Positions 1-8,522 of a stretch of 37,578 nucleotides of DNA are shown here, piece by piece; position 1 is the first letter of the stretch, and each line of letters begins with the position of its first letter. This DNA comes from a virus, in IMG/VR virus record IMGVR_UViG_3300009339_000004, positions 1 through 37,578 of that record. One strand, given 5' to 3'. Under the pieces are notes generated by a model that was given only the letters and a program-made list of their open reading frames with translations, had not been told where the DNA came from and ran no database searches. The translations under genes and the position numbers were made by a program.

Positions 1-527
1 ATGGAACTAACGCAACAGCAGGAGAGTTTGATGGCTTTAATGTTTTAGTAGCAGCAGATTCAGATGTAGTAGATGTTAGTGGAACTCCAATAACAGCAGC
101 GAATGTAGTTACAGAGCTTGGTAAAGTAGTAGATGCTATTCCAGCATCAGTTTATGGGTCGGAAGACTTAACTATCTACGCACCAGCGAATGTATATAGA
201 GCTTACATTAGAGCTTTAGGTGGATTTGGTGCATCTGGTTTAGGTGCTGCAGGTACAGATTCTAAAGGTACTCAGTGGTATTCAGAAGGACAAGGCTTAC
301 AATTCGATGGTGTTAAGATTGTTTTAGCACAAGGATTAGCTAACGAGCAAATTTTGTGTGCTGAAAAATCTAACTTATGGTTCGGAACAGGTCTAATGTC
401 AGACACAAACGAAGTAAAAGTTATTGATATGGCTGACCTAGATGGTTCTCAAAACGTAAGAATCGTTATGAGATTCACTGCTGGTATTCAATATGGTATC
501 GGTAGCGAAATCGTTTGGTACGCATAA
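1..527 (+). CDS. Major capsid protein, 3' part (gene continues from window end)
   Basis: This is the C-terminal part of the major capsid protein, which forms the icosahedral shell. The window opens inside codon 135: bases 1-119 repeat 37460-37578, so joining 37057-37459 to 1-527 gives one uninterrupted frame of 309 aa ending at TAA 525-527. The protein is rich in Ala, Gly and Val, and its length and position directly after the protease and scaffold genes fit an HK97-fold capsid protein. A strong hairpin terminator follows, typical after a highly expressed structural gene. The capsid assignment rests mainly on gene order and size; I see no diagnostic motif. Confidence in the reading frame across the joint is high. 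Confidence 0.85.
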   Translation, partial: GTNATAGEFDGFNVLVAADSDVVDVSGTPITAANVVTELGKVVDAIPASVYGSEDLTIYAPANVYRAYIRALGGFGASGLGAAGTDSKGTQWYSEGQGLQFDGVKIVLAQGLANEQILCAEKSNLWFGTGLMSDTNEVKVIDMADLDGSQNVRIVMRFTAGIQYGIGSEIVWYA

Positions 528-545
528 TAAGTAATTGTATAACAT

Positions 546-583
546 AAAAAAGGTGGGCGAGATTTTCTCATCTGCCTTTTTTT
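546..583 (+). terminator. Intrinsic terminator after the major capsid gene
   Basis: A stem of about 14 pairs with one mismatch and some G-U pairs (AAAGGTGGGCGAGA against TCTCATCTGCCTTT) with a TTT loop, running into T7. It lies 20 nt after the capsid stop and before the tail-protein start at 602. It may set the capsid-to-tail-protein expression ratio. Confidence 0.75.
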
Positions 584-601
584 ATAAAAAAATAAAAAGA
601 T

Positions 602-1150
602 ATGGCTTGTGATTTAACAAAAGGTAGAAAAGAACCTTGCAAAGATGTCGTTGGTGGAATAAAAAATGTTTATTTTACTGACTTCGGAGACTTTGGAACA
701 GTAACAACAGCAGATGACCAAATTACTAATATGACAGGCACTTTTACTGCTTGGGAATATAACGTAAAGGGAAACTCATCTATGGAACAAACAGTGAACT
801 CTTCAAGAGAAAACGGAACGACTTTTTATGAGCAAACATTAAATTTAACACTTAAAAAGTTATCTAAAGAAGATAACAAAGAGTTAAAACTGTTGGCTTA
901 TGGAAGACCCCACATTGCTGTTGAAGACTATAACGGAAACGTTATGGTTATGGGATTAGAAAACGGTTGTGATGTATCAGGGGGTACAGTAGTAACTGGT
1001 GCAGCTATGGGAGATTTAAGTGGATATACACTTACTTTCTCAGCTCAAGAAACGGCACCAGCTAACTTTGTAGGTTCGCCTTCAGCATCTGACCCATACG
1101 CAGGTATGTCAAGTGCAACTGTAACAGTAACAGAGGGTACTAATTCTTAA
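602..1150 (+). CDS. Major tail (tube) protein
   Basis: 182 aa. I recognise the pattern of a Bacteroidota-phage major tail protein: an N-terminus MACDLTKGRKEPCK, a central SSRENGT segment, then a mixed alpha/beta core with GRPHIAVEDYNGN and AAMGDLSGYTLTFS near the C-terminus. Such proteins polymerise into the tail tube around the tape measure. The gene follows the capsid gene across a terminator, and its TAA stop lies inside the first of three tandem 17-bp repeats. The ATG at 602 has an A-rich leader and no Shine-Dalgarno site, as is usual in Bacteroidota. The assignment is by remembered family pattern and context; a head decoration protein is the main alternative. Confidence 0.7.
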   Translation: MACDLTKGRKEPCKDVVGGIKNVYFTDFGDFGTVTTADDQITNMTGTFTAWEYNVKGNSSMEQTVNSSRENGTTFYEQTLNLTLKKLSKEDNKELKLLAYGRPHIAVEDYNGNVMVMGLENGCDVSGGTVVTGAAMGDLSGYTLTFSAQETAPANFVGSPSASDPYAGMSSATVTVTEGTNS

Positions 1151-1194
1151 ACATAGTAATCTCTTAAACAGAGTAGGTTCTTAAACACAAAAGG
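1144..1194 (+). repeat. Three tandem 17-bp boundary repeats
   Basis: Copies start at 1144 (TTCTTAAACATAGTAAT), 1161 (CTCTTAAACAGAGTAGG) and 1178 (degenerate, TTCTTAAACACAAAAGG), abutting head to tail with a period of exactly 17. The first contains the stop codon of the tail-protein gene and the last runs into a terminator stem. They belong to the genome-wide family described in the findings. Confidence 0.85.
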
Positions 1195-1220
1195 GGGGTC
1201 AGTTGATTCCCCTTTTTTTT
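1189..1220 (+). terminator. Intrinsic terminator after the tail-protein gene
   Basis: AAAGGGG pairs with CCCCTTT around a loop of about 14 nt, followed by T8. It directly follows the third 17-bp repeat, so the repeat group lies just inside the 3' end of the transcript. Confidence 0.7.
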
Positions 1221-1253
1221 AGAACAATATTAGACTTAGTTGGTTATAATAAT

Positions 1254-1619
1254 ATGACAACGTTATTGCCAAACACAAATGCTCAAACAATAAGCATAAT
1301 ACCTAGAAGCTATGTTGTTGCGAGTGACCTAACTCTTGCAATAAAACAAGACGGCACAAGGAAGAATGAAACCCTTACCTCATTAACTTCTGCTTTATCC
1401 TCTAACGGTAATTTTTTAGATATATCGTGTACTTTTAGTATTTTAGCAGAAGATGGTAACTATTCATTTGAAATCAAACAAGGCACAACATTGTTATACA
1501 GGGGGAAAGCATATGCTACATCTCAGGTTGATTATACAGAGTCTCATACTTTAAACAGTGGTAAATATGACCAATATGTTGGAGGCGATACAGATGAGCA
1601 AAAATACATAATTATATGA
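1254..1619 (+). CDS. Hypothetical virion-region protein
   Basis: 121 aa, family not recognised. I chose the ATG at 1254 because the longer frame begins with a TTG inside the preceding terminator. The protein looks beta-rich (alternating hydrophobic stretches such as YVVASDLTLAIKQDG and GNYSFEIKQGTTLLYRGKAY), without signal peptide or membrane segment. It overlaps the portal start by 4 nt (ATGA), so the two are likely translationally coupled. Between the tail protein and the portal it is likely a small structural or connector component, but that is only context. Confidence 0.6.
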   Translation: MTTLLPNTNAQTISIIPRSYVVASDLTLAIKQDGTRKNETLTSLTSALSSNGNFLDISCTFSILAEDGNYSFEIKQGTTLLYRGKAYATSQVDYTESHTLNSGKYDQYVGGDTDEQKYIII

Positions 1620-3349
1620 AAAACTTAAAAATAATAAACTTAGCTGGTTATGAAATACCTAAAGTAATTGAAAGTAAAAGATATGCTTGGGTTGAATATG
1701 GCGAACACAACGATTACTTTGAAGACTTAATAGAAAGATATTTAGGAAGTGCTACAAATTCAAGGTGTATCAACGGAATTGTAGATATGATTTACGGTAG
1801 AGGATTAAACGCAACAGACTCTGGTTTTAATGCAGCAATGTTTGGCAGGATGGAGGTTCTTCTTAGACCAGATGATGTAAGAAAAATAGCAAACGACCTA
1901 AAACTTTTAGGACAAGCTGCAATTCAAGTAGCTTACAGAAAAGGGAAAAAGGAGATTACAGGAATATATCACTATCCAACAGAAACCTTAAGAGCTGAAA
2001 AAGCTAAAAATGGGAAAGTAAGAGCATATTACTATCACCCAAACTGGTCAAAGATAAAGCCAGGAGATAAACCTAAAAGAATACCTGCTTTCGGTTTTGG
2101 TTCAAAGACAGAGCTTGTAGAAATATATTGTGTAAAACCATATAGACCTGGATTTTACTATTATTCTCCAGTCGATTATCAAGGGTGTTTACAATACTGT
2201 TCTTTAGAGGAAGAAGTATCAAACTATCATTTAAGTAATATTAAAAATGGACTACAACCATCAATGTTATTGAATTTTAATAATGGTGTTCCTGGTGATG
2301 AAGCACAAGAGATGATTGAACAAAAGATATATAGTAAGTTCAGTGGGTCATCAAACGCAGGACGCTTTATTCTTGCTTTTAATGAAGACGCAGAAACGGC
2401 AGCAACTGTAGAACCAATAAACCTCCCTGACGCACACGCACAATATGAGTTTTTAGCTAAGGAGTCAAGAGAAAAGATAATGATAGGTCACGGTGTTGTA
2501 TCTCCAATACTTCTTGGTATAAAAGACAATACAGGGTTTGGAAATAACGCAGAAGAATTAAGAACTGCGTCAATTCTTATGGACAATATTGTTATAAGAC
2601 CATTTCAAACATTACTGATAGATTCATTTAAAACGCTTCTTGCTTTTAATGATATATACTTAGACTTATATTTTGTTACTCTACAACCGATAGAGTTTAC
2701 AGAGCTTGAAAATATTGCAACAAAGATTAAAAGAGAGGAAGAAACAGGAGAAAAGTTGTCTAGTGAAGAGAAAAATGACTTCTCTGATGAAGAAGGAGAT
2801 GACATTTTAAGTCAATTAGAGTTGCTTGGGGAAAAAATAGATGAGAATGAGTGGGAGCTTATACATCAAGAAGACGTTGAGGACAGTGAAAAGGAGTTTG
2901 ACGTAACCTCCTTATCTCAGCCAACACAAGAAGACGCAAAGCCAAACGAAAAATCATCTCAAGATACTGCCATTTTCAAGGTAAGGTATTCATATAGTCC
3001 TATAAGAAACTCCTCTGATAGCAGAGTCTTTTGTAGAAAAATGGAAGCTATTACTCAAAATCAAATTGTATTTAGAAAAGAAGATATTGATATGATGTCC
3101 TTTAGAGGTATTAATAATGAGTTGGGACACAAAGGTCAGAACTATAGTTTGCTAAAGTTCAAGGGTGGAGTTAATTGTCACCACAAATGGAAGTTAAATG
3201 TTTATAAGAAAAGAGTGGGAATTGGAAGTAAAATGGAAAAGGGAGATGCTATCCAAGAGGGTTTTAAAGAACCTGTCAACCCACCTGAAGTTGCAATAAA
3301 ACCTAAAGATATGCCCAATAGAGGTCATTATCCAAACTATAAAAAATGA
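1616..3349 (+). CDS. Portal protein with extra C-terminal Cys/His domain
   Basis: 577 aa. The N-terminal 380 residues look like a Bacteroidota-phage portal: KRYAWVEYGEHNDYFEDLIE, then NGIVDMIYGRG, a basic middle region and VSPILLGIKDNTGFGNNAEEL. Portals form the dodecameric ring at one capsid vertex through which TerL packages DNA. After an acidic linker (about 380-450) there is a separate domain at about 451-533 with SRVFCRKM, FRKEDIDMMSFRG, ELGHKGQNYSLLKFKGG and CHHKW. I associate this domain with head proteins of Bacteroidota phages but know no function for it; the conserved Cys and His residues suggest metal binding. The C-terminus is Pro/Lys-rich. Overlaps of 4 nt on both sides indicate an operon. 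Portal part likely; domain function unknown. Confidence 0.75.
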   Translation: MKNLKIINLAGYEIPKVIESKRYAWVEYGEHNDYFEDLIERYLGSATNSRCINGIVDMIYGRGLNATDSGFNAAMFGRMEVLLRPDDVRKIANDLKLLGQAAIQVAYRKGKKEITGIYHYPTETLRAEKAKNGKVRAYYYHPNWSKIKPGDKPKRIPAFGFGSKTELVEIYCVKPYRPGFYYYSPVDYQGCLQYCSLEEEVSNYHLSNIKNGLQPSMLLNFNNGVPGDEAQEMIEQKIYSKFSGSSNAGRFILAFNEDAETAATVEPINLPDAHAQYEFLAKESREKIMIGHGVVSPILLGIKDNTGFGNNAEELRTASILMDNIVIRPFQTLLIDSFKTLLAFNDIYLDLYFVTLQPIEFTELENIATKIKREEETGEKLSSEEKNDFSDEEGDDILSQLELLGEKIDENEWELIHQEDVEDSEKEFDVTSLSQPTQEDAKPNEKSSQDTAIFKVRYSYSPIRNSSDSRVFCRKMEAITQNQIVFRKEDIDMMSFRGINNELGHKGQNYSLLKFKGGVNCHHKWKLNVYKKRVGIGSKMEKGDAIQEGFKEPVNPPEVAIKPKDMPNRGHYPNYKK

Positions 3350-3843
3350 AAGCATTATTTATAACATTAAAAGAAATAAAGAGAAAGTCTATAATTGATG
3401 GAAATTTAGACTCGGATAAGCTGATTCAGTTTATTGAGGTTGCACAAGATACATATATACAAACTCAGCTAGGGACTAAACTTTATGACCAATTACAATA
3501 TGAGGTTATTAATGATAGTGTAACAAGTGTTAATCAGACACTAATAGATGATTATATAAAACCAATGCTAATCTGGTATAGCCAAGCTACGTATTTACCT
3601 TATGCTGCATTTCAGATAAGTAATGGAGGTGTGTATAAACATAGAGCTGAAAACTCAGATACGGCAACACAAGAAGAGATAGATTCTTTGGTTGACCAAG
3701 CTAAAATAACAGCAGAGTTTTACACTCAAAGATTTATAGATTTTATGGACCAAAATAGTTCAGACTATCCTTTATACACAGCCAGTCAAGATGGAGGAAT
3801 GAACCCAGAAAGAGACCAAAATTTTACAGGATGGGTATTATAA
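3346..3843 (+). CDS. Head-tail adaptor-like protein (DUF6712-type)
   Basis: 165 aa, mostly helical, soluble and acidic overall. The pattern KSIIDGNLDSDKLIQFIEVAQDTYIQTQLGTKLYDQL is what I remember of a head-tail connector family of Bacteroidota phages (DUF6712). Adaptor proteins of this kind dock under the portal ring and complete the channel. The position directly after the portal gene, with a 4-nt overlap, supports this. Its C-terminal codons overlap the next small frame by 13 nt. Family name from memory and not verified. Confidence 0.6.
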   Translation: MKALFITLKEIKRKSIIDGNLDSDKLIQFIEVAQDTYIQTQLGTKLYDQLQYEVINDSVTSVNQTLIDDYIKPMLIWYSQATYLPYAAFQISNGGVYKHRAENSDTATQEEIDSLVDQAKITAEFYTQRFIDFMDQNSSDYPLYTASQDGGMNPERDQNFTGWVL

Positions 3844-3950
3844 ATAAACAGAGAAGGGTTTATAAACCTAAGAAAGAGAACGAAATAAAATTAATGAGTT
3901 ATATAAAAAAGATAAAAGATGTCGTGGGGTTCAATATACGAGGTAAGTGA
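3831..3950 (+). CDS. Small basic protein, unknown
   Basis: 39 aa, overlapping the adaptor gene by 13 nt and the next frame by 32 nt. Very Lys/Arg-rich (NKQRRVYKPKKENE), without membrane segment. The dense overlaps on both sides and its place in a structural operon favour a real gene, but no function can be given. Confidence 0.45.
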   Translation: MGIINKQRRVYKPKKENEIKLMSYIKKIKDVVGFNIRGK

Positions 3951-4086
3951 ATTTGGAGAAGTAAATGCGTCTAATGGATGGGGTTCAATTTATCCTTTTG
4001 ATGCAGATGGTTCTTGGTTAAGGGTTGACACAACAAAAGAAAGAGTAGATGATACATATATAACGGCAGACCAAACATATTATTAA
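3919..4086 (+). CDS. Small conserved-type structural-region protein
   Basis: 55 aa starting SWGSIYEVSEFGE, with a second WGSIYPFDADGSWLRVD segment, so the WGSIY motif occurs twice about 20 residues apart. Acidic and aromatic, with no membrane segment. Short WG-rich proteins of this form occur next to fibre genes in flavobacterial phages as I recall. It could be a small virion or fibre-attachment protein; no firm function. Confidence 0.5.
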   Translation: MSWGSIYEVSEFGEVNASNGWGSIYPFDADGSWLRVDTTKERVDDTYITADQTYY

Positions 4087-4108
4087 AAACAAAAAAAAGA
4101 AATAGATT

Positions 4109-4729
4109 ATGGCAAAAACAGCAATAGACGTAGGAAGTTCAGCAAACGATGGGACAGGAGACCCGTTGAGAACTGCTATGCAATCAACAAACTCAAATTT
4201 CAATGAGTTATATACATTACTTGGTAATGGAACTACACTATCCATTAGTGGAGATGTAACAATGTCAGCAGGAGCAGTAACAATAGCTAATGATGCAGTT
4301 GAAAATGCAATGGTTGCTGATGATGCAATAGATTCTCCTCAAATTGCAGATGGTTCAATTGATACAATTCATATTGCAGATGACCAAGTTACAGCAGGTA
4401 AACTCGCAGATGAATTTACAGCAGCACAAGCAGTAACGAGTGCAGCATCTATTACTTTAGATGGAGGTGCTTATGATGTTTTTACTTGGACTTCTGGTCA
4501 TTCAACAACATTAGCATTTACAAATATTACTCTTGGAATGACAAAAAGCATAATGATAACAGGAAGTGGTGGTAGTAATACTGTTGCTTTTGGTAATATT
4601 AATGGTAGTAGTGGAACATTTAATCTAATATCAGGAACTTATAGTGATGCAGCAGTAAAGAATTTAATCCAACTCAAATTTATATCAACTTCTGAATGTT
4701 GGTATACAATTTCTCAAATATCAAGTTAA
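4109..4729 (+). CDS. Virion fibre-type structural protein
   Basis: 206 aa. The N-terminus AIDVGSSANDGTGDPLRTAM followed by NSNFNELYTLLG is a recurrent opening of fibre or virion-appendage proteins in marine phages. A low-complexity region at about 55-105 (Ala/Asp/Ile repeats such as DDAIDSPQIADGSIDT) resembles the stalk of a trimeric fibre, and the C-terminal half is Gly/Ser/Thr-rich and beta-like. It stands first of three consecutive fibre-region genes. Likely role: base or shaft of a receptor-binding appendage. The N-terminal similarity is seen; the role is inferred. Confidence 0.6.
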   Translation: MAKTAIDVGSSANDGTGDPLRTAMQSTNSNFNELYTLLGNGTTLSISGDVTMSAGAVTIANDAVENAMVADDAIDSPQIADGSIDTIHIADDQVTAGKLADEFTAAQAVTSAASITLDGGAYDVFTWTSGHSTTLAFTNITLGMTKSIMITGSGGSNTVAFGNINGSSGTFNLISGTYSDAAVKNLIQLKFISTSECWYTISQISS

Positions 4730-4730
4730 T

Positions 4731-5213
4731 ATGAAAGCAGTAAATATAAATGGAATAATAACAGTTTACAATTCAGTACCGAATGTACTAAAAACCTCAA
4801 CAGGTAGTTATCTAAATGCACCTGCTATGTCAGATGAGGCATTAAAAGATGCAGGTTGTTTTGACCTTATCATAGATGAAAATTATGATGAGAGAATACA
4901 TAATTTAGGTGAGGTATATTGGGACACGGAAAACACAGTATTTAGAAAAGATGCAGAGGATAAAACTTGGTCTGAAACTGTTAGTCAATTAAAAACAAGA
5001 AGAATTAATCATTTCAAATCAATAGTTAATAGCGAATTACAAAAAACAGATTGGTATATAATCAGAAGTGTAGATAATGGGGATGATGTTCCAAGCATTA
5101 TTACAGATGAAAGAGCTGAATTAAGAAGCCAATCTGATGTTGTTGAATCAGAAATCAATGCACTTACTACAAAGAAAAATGTAATGCAATATGATTTTCC
5201 AAATATTGACTAA
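4731..5213 (+). CDS. Fibre-associated protein / assembly-chaperone-like
   Basis: 160 aa, soluble and acidic. The C-terminal half shows LQKTDWYIIRSVDNGDDVP followed by ITDERAELR and a helical SEINAL stretch; this 'TDWY...R...VP' layout is typical of small tail-fibre assembly or DUF4376-like proteins in many phages. It sits between two fibre genes, with 1 nt spacing upstream and its stop overlapping the start of the 1004-aa fibre gene by one base, as expected for a fibre chaperone or connector. Family assignment is from pattern memory. Confidence 0.5.
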   Translation: MKAVNINGIITVYNSVPNVLKTSTGSYLNAPAMSDEALKDAGCFDLIIDENYDERIHNLGEVYWDTENTVFRKDAEDKTWSETVSQLKTRRINHFKSIVNSELQKTDWYIIRSVDNGDDVPSIITDERAELRSQSDVVESEINALTTKKNVMQYDFPNID

Positions 5214-8200
5214 TGAGTATAGGCGATAAATTATTAAAATCTGCAGCAGCAGGTGGATTAACTCCAAGCGAGAATTTTAAGGCAATTACTTATTCAGGTA
5301 ATGGCACAGCAGGAAGAGCATTTACTGTAGGATTCCAACCTGATTATATTGTCATCAAAATGACAAGTGGCTCTGATAATTGGAGAGCATTAGACACAAC
5401 AAGAGGATTAGGATTTGTAAATTATTGGAATTTAAGTAATGCACAAGATGGTTCTGCTTCACCTGTTTATTTAACAGTATCAAGCACAGGATTTGCAACT
5501 ACTTCAAATGGTAATGATAATTTTAATGCTTCAGGTTCAGATTATGTAGCTTATTGTTGGAAAGCAAATGGGGGAACAACAAGCACTAATTCAGAGGGTT
5601 CAGAAGATTCTACAGTTCAAGCAAATGCTGCAGCAGGATTTTCAATAATAAAATATACGGGAACTGGAAGTGGTGCAACGATAGGTCACGGTTTAGATTC
5701 TGCTCCAAAATTTATAATCTCAAAAAGAATAGATAGTTCATCAGATTGGTTAGGGGGTGCGGTAGATTGGACAAAATATTTAGAACCAAATGGGACACCA
5801 CCTTTTAGAACTGCAAATGTTTGGGGAAATACTGCACCTACAGATTCAGTTTATTCAGTAATAAATAGCACAAGTGCAAGTGGTGTAGATTATATAGTTT
5901 ATGCTTTTGCAGATGTTGCGGGGTATCAAAAAATTGGAACTTACACGGGTAATGGTTCAGCAAACGGACCGATTGTAGAAACAGATTTTGAGGTTGGTTT
6001 CGTATGGATTAAAAATCTTGACTCTACAAATGATTGGCAAATATTTGATAATGGAAGAAATACATCAAACCCAAGAACAGAAGCAATATCACCAAGCTCA
6101 TCAGGGGGAGATTGGACTAATAGTGGTTATAAGGTAGATTTTTTATCTAATGGTTTTCAAATAATAGGTGATGGTAGTGGGATTAATGAAAGTGGAGATT
6201 CAATACTTTATATAGCTATTGCTACAGACCCTGACACAGAAGCACCAACACTTGCAGATAGTTTTAATGTAAAAACTTGGACTGGTGATGGTTCTGCAAG
6301 AAACATAGATTTAGGATTTCAGCCGAATTTTGCTTGGATTAAATCAAGGTCTTATGCAAGAAATCATTATTTATACGACAGTATAAGAGGTGCAGATAAT
6401 CAATTGGTTTCAAACACAACTGATGCACAAGCAAATAATTCACAAAGATTAACTGCATTTAATACCGACTCTTTTTCGTTAGGAACAAGTGATGAGGTAA
6501 ACAAAAGTGCAGAAACCTATGTTGCTTGGGCTTGGAAAGCCAATGATGATGAGCCTGCGATTAATGATAATGGTAGTATAGATTCAATAGTAAGTGTAAA
6601 TGCAAATGCAGGGTTTAGTATAGTAAAATATCACGGTGATTCTGCTTCAAGTGCCACAATAGGCCACGGACTTTCTTCTGCACCTGAATTAATTATTACA
6701 AAAGCATTAAATTTTGCTGGAGGATGGCCGACACAAATAGGAGGGTATTATGGATTAAGATTAAATTCAACTGGTGCAAATGATACTGCAAATGGTAGTG
6801 TGTTTTATGGTAATACTGCACCTACTGCAACAGTATTTACTGTCGGTGGAAGTGATGAGGTAAATGATGATTACGATTATATTTCTTATTGCTTTCATTC
6901 AGTCGCAGGATATAGTAAGTTTGGAACTTATACTGGTGATGGTGGGGATGGAACAGGTCCAACTGTAACAACAGGATTTAAACCTGATTTTGTAATGGTT
7001 AAAAGAAGTAGTGGAACAGGTAATTGGCAAATTTATGATACTCGTAGAAATGATAAATTATTATTTCCAAATGATAGTGCTGCAGAACAAAATTTAGTTT
7101 ATGTTGATTTTTTAAGTACAGGATTTAAACCAATAGCACCATCAAGTGCAACAGGTGATACAAATATAAATTTAAATGGAAGTACTTATATATATGCAGC
7201 ATTTAAGAAAAATGTAGCAAGTAATACGACATTAGCTAATAGCTTTAAAGCAGTAACATATACTGGGAATAGTACAAATGATTTTGGTACAACTTTAACA
7301 CAAAGTGTTACAGGAGTAGGATTTAAACCTGATTTAGTATGGATTAAGAATAGAAATCACACTTATACTCACGCACTTTTTGATAGTGTTAGGGGTGCAA
7401 CAAATCAAATACAGTCAAACAGTAATGCTGCACAAAGTAGTTCAGATGGATATTTAAAATCGTTTGATTCAGATGGATTTGGTCTCGGAGGAGATTATGC
7501 TTTTAACAGAAATGCTTATACCTATGTGGCTTGGTGTTGGAAAGCAGGTCAAACTTGGCAACACAATATAGATGGAACAATAGCAAGTACAGTAAATGTA
7601 AATACTGCAAATGGATTTAGTATTGTTAAATATACTGCGACTGGTACAACGGCTACTGTTGGACACGGACTATCTTCTGCACCTGAATTCATAATGGCAA
7701 AAGTAACGAATCAGGCTTATGGTTGGGTTTGCTATCATACTTCTTTAGGCTCATCAAAAGTTATTTACTTAAGTACTAATGACGCAGCAGGTGATTCAAC
7801 TTCATTAATGAATGCAACAGACCCTACAAGTTCAGTATTTACAGCAGGGGCAAGTAATAACTTAAATTATGCAGACGGTAACGAAATAATTGCTTATTGT
7901 TTTCATTCGGTAGCAGGTTATAGTAAATTTGGAACATATAACGGAAGTGGAAGTGATGGTAATGCGGTTTCGTTAGGATTCCAACCTGACTTTGTAATGA
8001 TAAAAAGGACTAATGATACTGGTGGTTGGTTAATGTTTGATAGTGCAAGAAATACATCTAATCCAAGAAATAATAGATTAGAGGCAGATAGTAATGCTGG
8101 TGCAACTACTGGAAGTGCAACTAAAAATGTAGATTTCAATGCAACTGATTTTGAAGCTAATGGCTCTGATACTGAGGTTAATGCAAGTGGAAGCACTTAT

Positions 8201-8227
8201 ATATATATGGCATTTAAAATAAATTAA
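5213..8227 (+). CDS. Large tail fibre with three A-B-C super-repeats
   Basis: 1004 aa. After a short N-terminus, the protein consists of three tandem units of about 328 residues, each with three related modules. A modules (about 20-122, 349-446, 677-780) carry a YTGNG-type start, GFQPDxxWIK and D..RG. B modules (134-242, 459-571, 792-906) carry AGFSIVKY, ATIGHGLxSAP and xxVAGYxKxGTY. C modules (243-338, 572-667, 907-1004) carry a TYTGxG start, GFxPDFVMxKR, xDxxRN and a final STYIYxAFK. The GFQPDFVWIK module is one I associate with marine phage fibres (DUF7483-like). It is probably the receptor-binding tail or side fibre; adjacent fibre genes agree. The ATG overlaps the previous stop. Confidence 0.75.
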   Translation: MSIGDKLLKSAAAGGLTPSENFKAITYSGNGTAGRAFTVGFQPDYIVIKMTSGSDNWRALDTTRGLGFVNYWNLSNAQDGSASPVYLTVSSTGFATTSNGNDNFNASGSDYVAYCWKANGGTTSTNSEGSEDSTVQANAAAGFSIIKYTGTGSGATIGHGLDSAPKFIISKRIDSSSDWLGGAVDWTKYLEPNGTPPFRTANVWGNTAPTDSVYSVINSTSASGVDYIVYAFADVAGYQKIGTYTGNGSANGPIVETDFEVGFVWIKNLDSTNDWQIFDNGRNTSNPRTEAISPSSSGGDWTNSGYKVDFLSNGFQIIGDGSGINESGDSILYIAIATDPDTEAPTLADSFNVKTWTGDGSARNIDLGFQPNFAWIKSRSYARNHYLYDSIRGADNQLVSNTTDAQANNSQRLTAFNTDSFSLGTSDEVNKSAETYVAWAWKANDDEPAINDNGSIDSIVSVNANAGFSIVKYHGDSASSATIGHGLSSAPELIITKALNFAGGWPTQIGGYYGLRLNSTGANDTANGSVFYGNTAPTATVFTVGGSDEVNDDYDYISYCFHSVAGYSKFGTYTGDGGDGTGPTVTTGFKPDFVMVKRSSGTGNWQIYDTRRNDKLLFPNDSAAEQNLVYVDFLSTGFKPIAPSSATGDTNINLNGSTYIYAAFKKNVASNTTLANSFKAVTYTGNSTNDFGTTLTQSVTGVGFKPDLVWIKNRNHTYTHALFDSVRGATNQIQSNSNAAQSSSDGYLKSFDSDGFGLGGDYAFNRNAYTYVAWCWKAGQTWQHNIDGTIASTVNVNTANGFSIVKYTATGTTATVGHGLSSAPEFIMAKVTNQAYGWVCYHTSLGSSKVIYLSTNDAAGDSTSLMNATDPTSSVFTAGASNNLNYADGNEIIAYCFHSVAGYSKFGTYNGSGSDGNAVSLGFQPDFVMIKRTNDTGGWLMFDSARNTSNPRNNRLEADSNAGATTGSATKNVDFNATDFEANGSDTEVNASGSTYIYMAFKIN

Positions 8228-8231
8228 AGAT

Positions 8232-8522
8232 ATGGCAGATTTAGACATAGAAGATATTAAAAAGAAAAAGATAAATATATCAGTAGAGAATTTAGTTATG
8301 ATAGCTGTTGGAATTTTTACTCTTGTGGGAATGTGGTTTGCACTACAATCAGACATAGAACTTGCAAAGGAATTACCAGAGCCAGAGGTTTCAAGAACAG
8401 AGTATGACCTAAAAGACCAATTAATTCGTGAGACAATTATGTCAACACAAACTAAAGTTGAAGAAAATTCAGAGAAACTTGACAAGATTGATGAGAAACT
8501 TTATGAAATAATCAGAAAATGA
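8232..8522 (+). CDS. Single-TM coiled-coil membrane protein, probably lysis-associated
   Basis: 96 aa. A Lys-rich N-terminal segment (DIKKKKINIS) is followed by one membrane helix at about 20-40 (ENLVMIAVGIFTLVGMWFAL) and a charged helical C-terminal part (VEENSEKLDKIDEKLYEIIRK) predicted to form a coiled coil. This N-in membrane anchor plus coiled coil resembles small lysis-region proteins of marine phages. It starts the lysis region after the fibre gene and overlaps the next start by 4 nt. It could act as a spanin-like or holin accessory protein; not proven. Confidence 0.5.
   Translation: MADLDIEDIKKKKINISVENLVMIAVGIFTLVGMWFALQSDIELAKELPEPEVSRTEYDLKDQLIRETIMSTQTKVEENSEKLDKIDEKLYEIIRK

Noticed and set aside
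1203-1253. Upstream TTG start for the gene ending at 1619
   Set aside because: It lies inside the terminator hairpin and T-run; ATG 1254 is the natural start.
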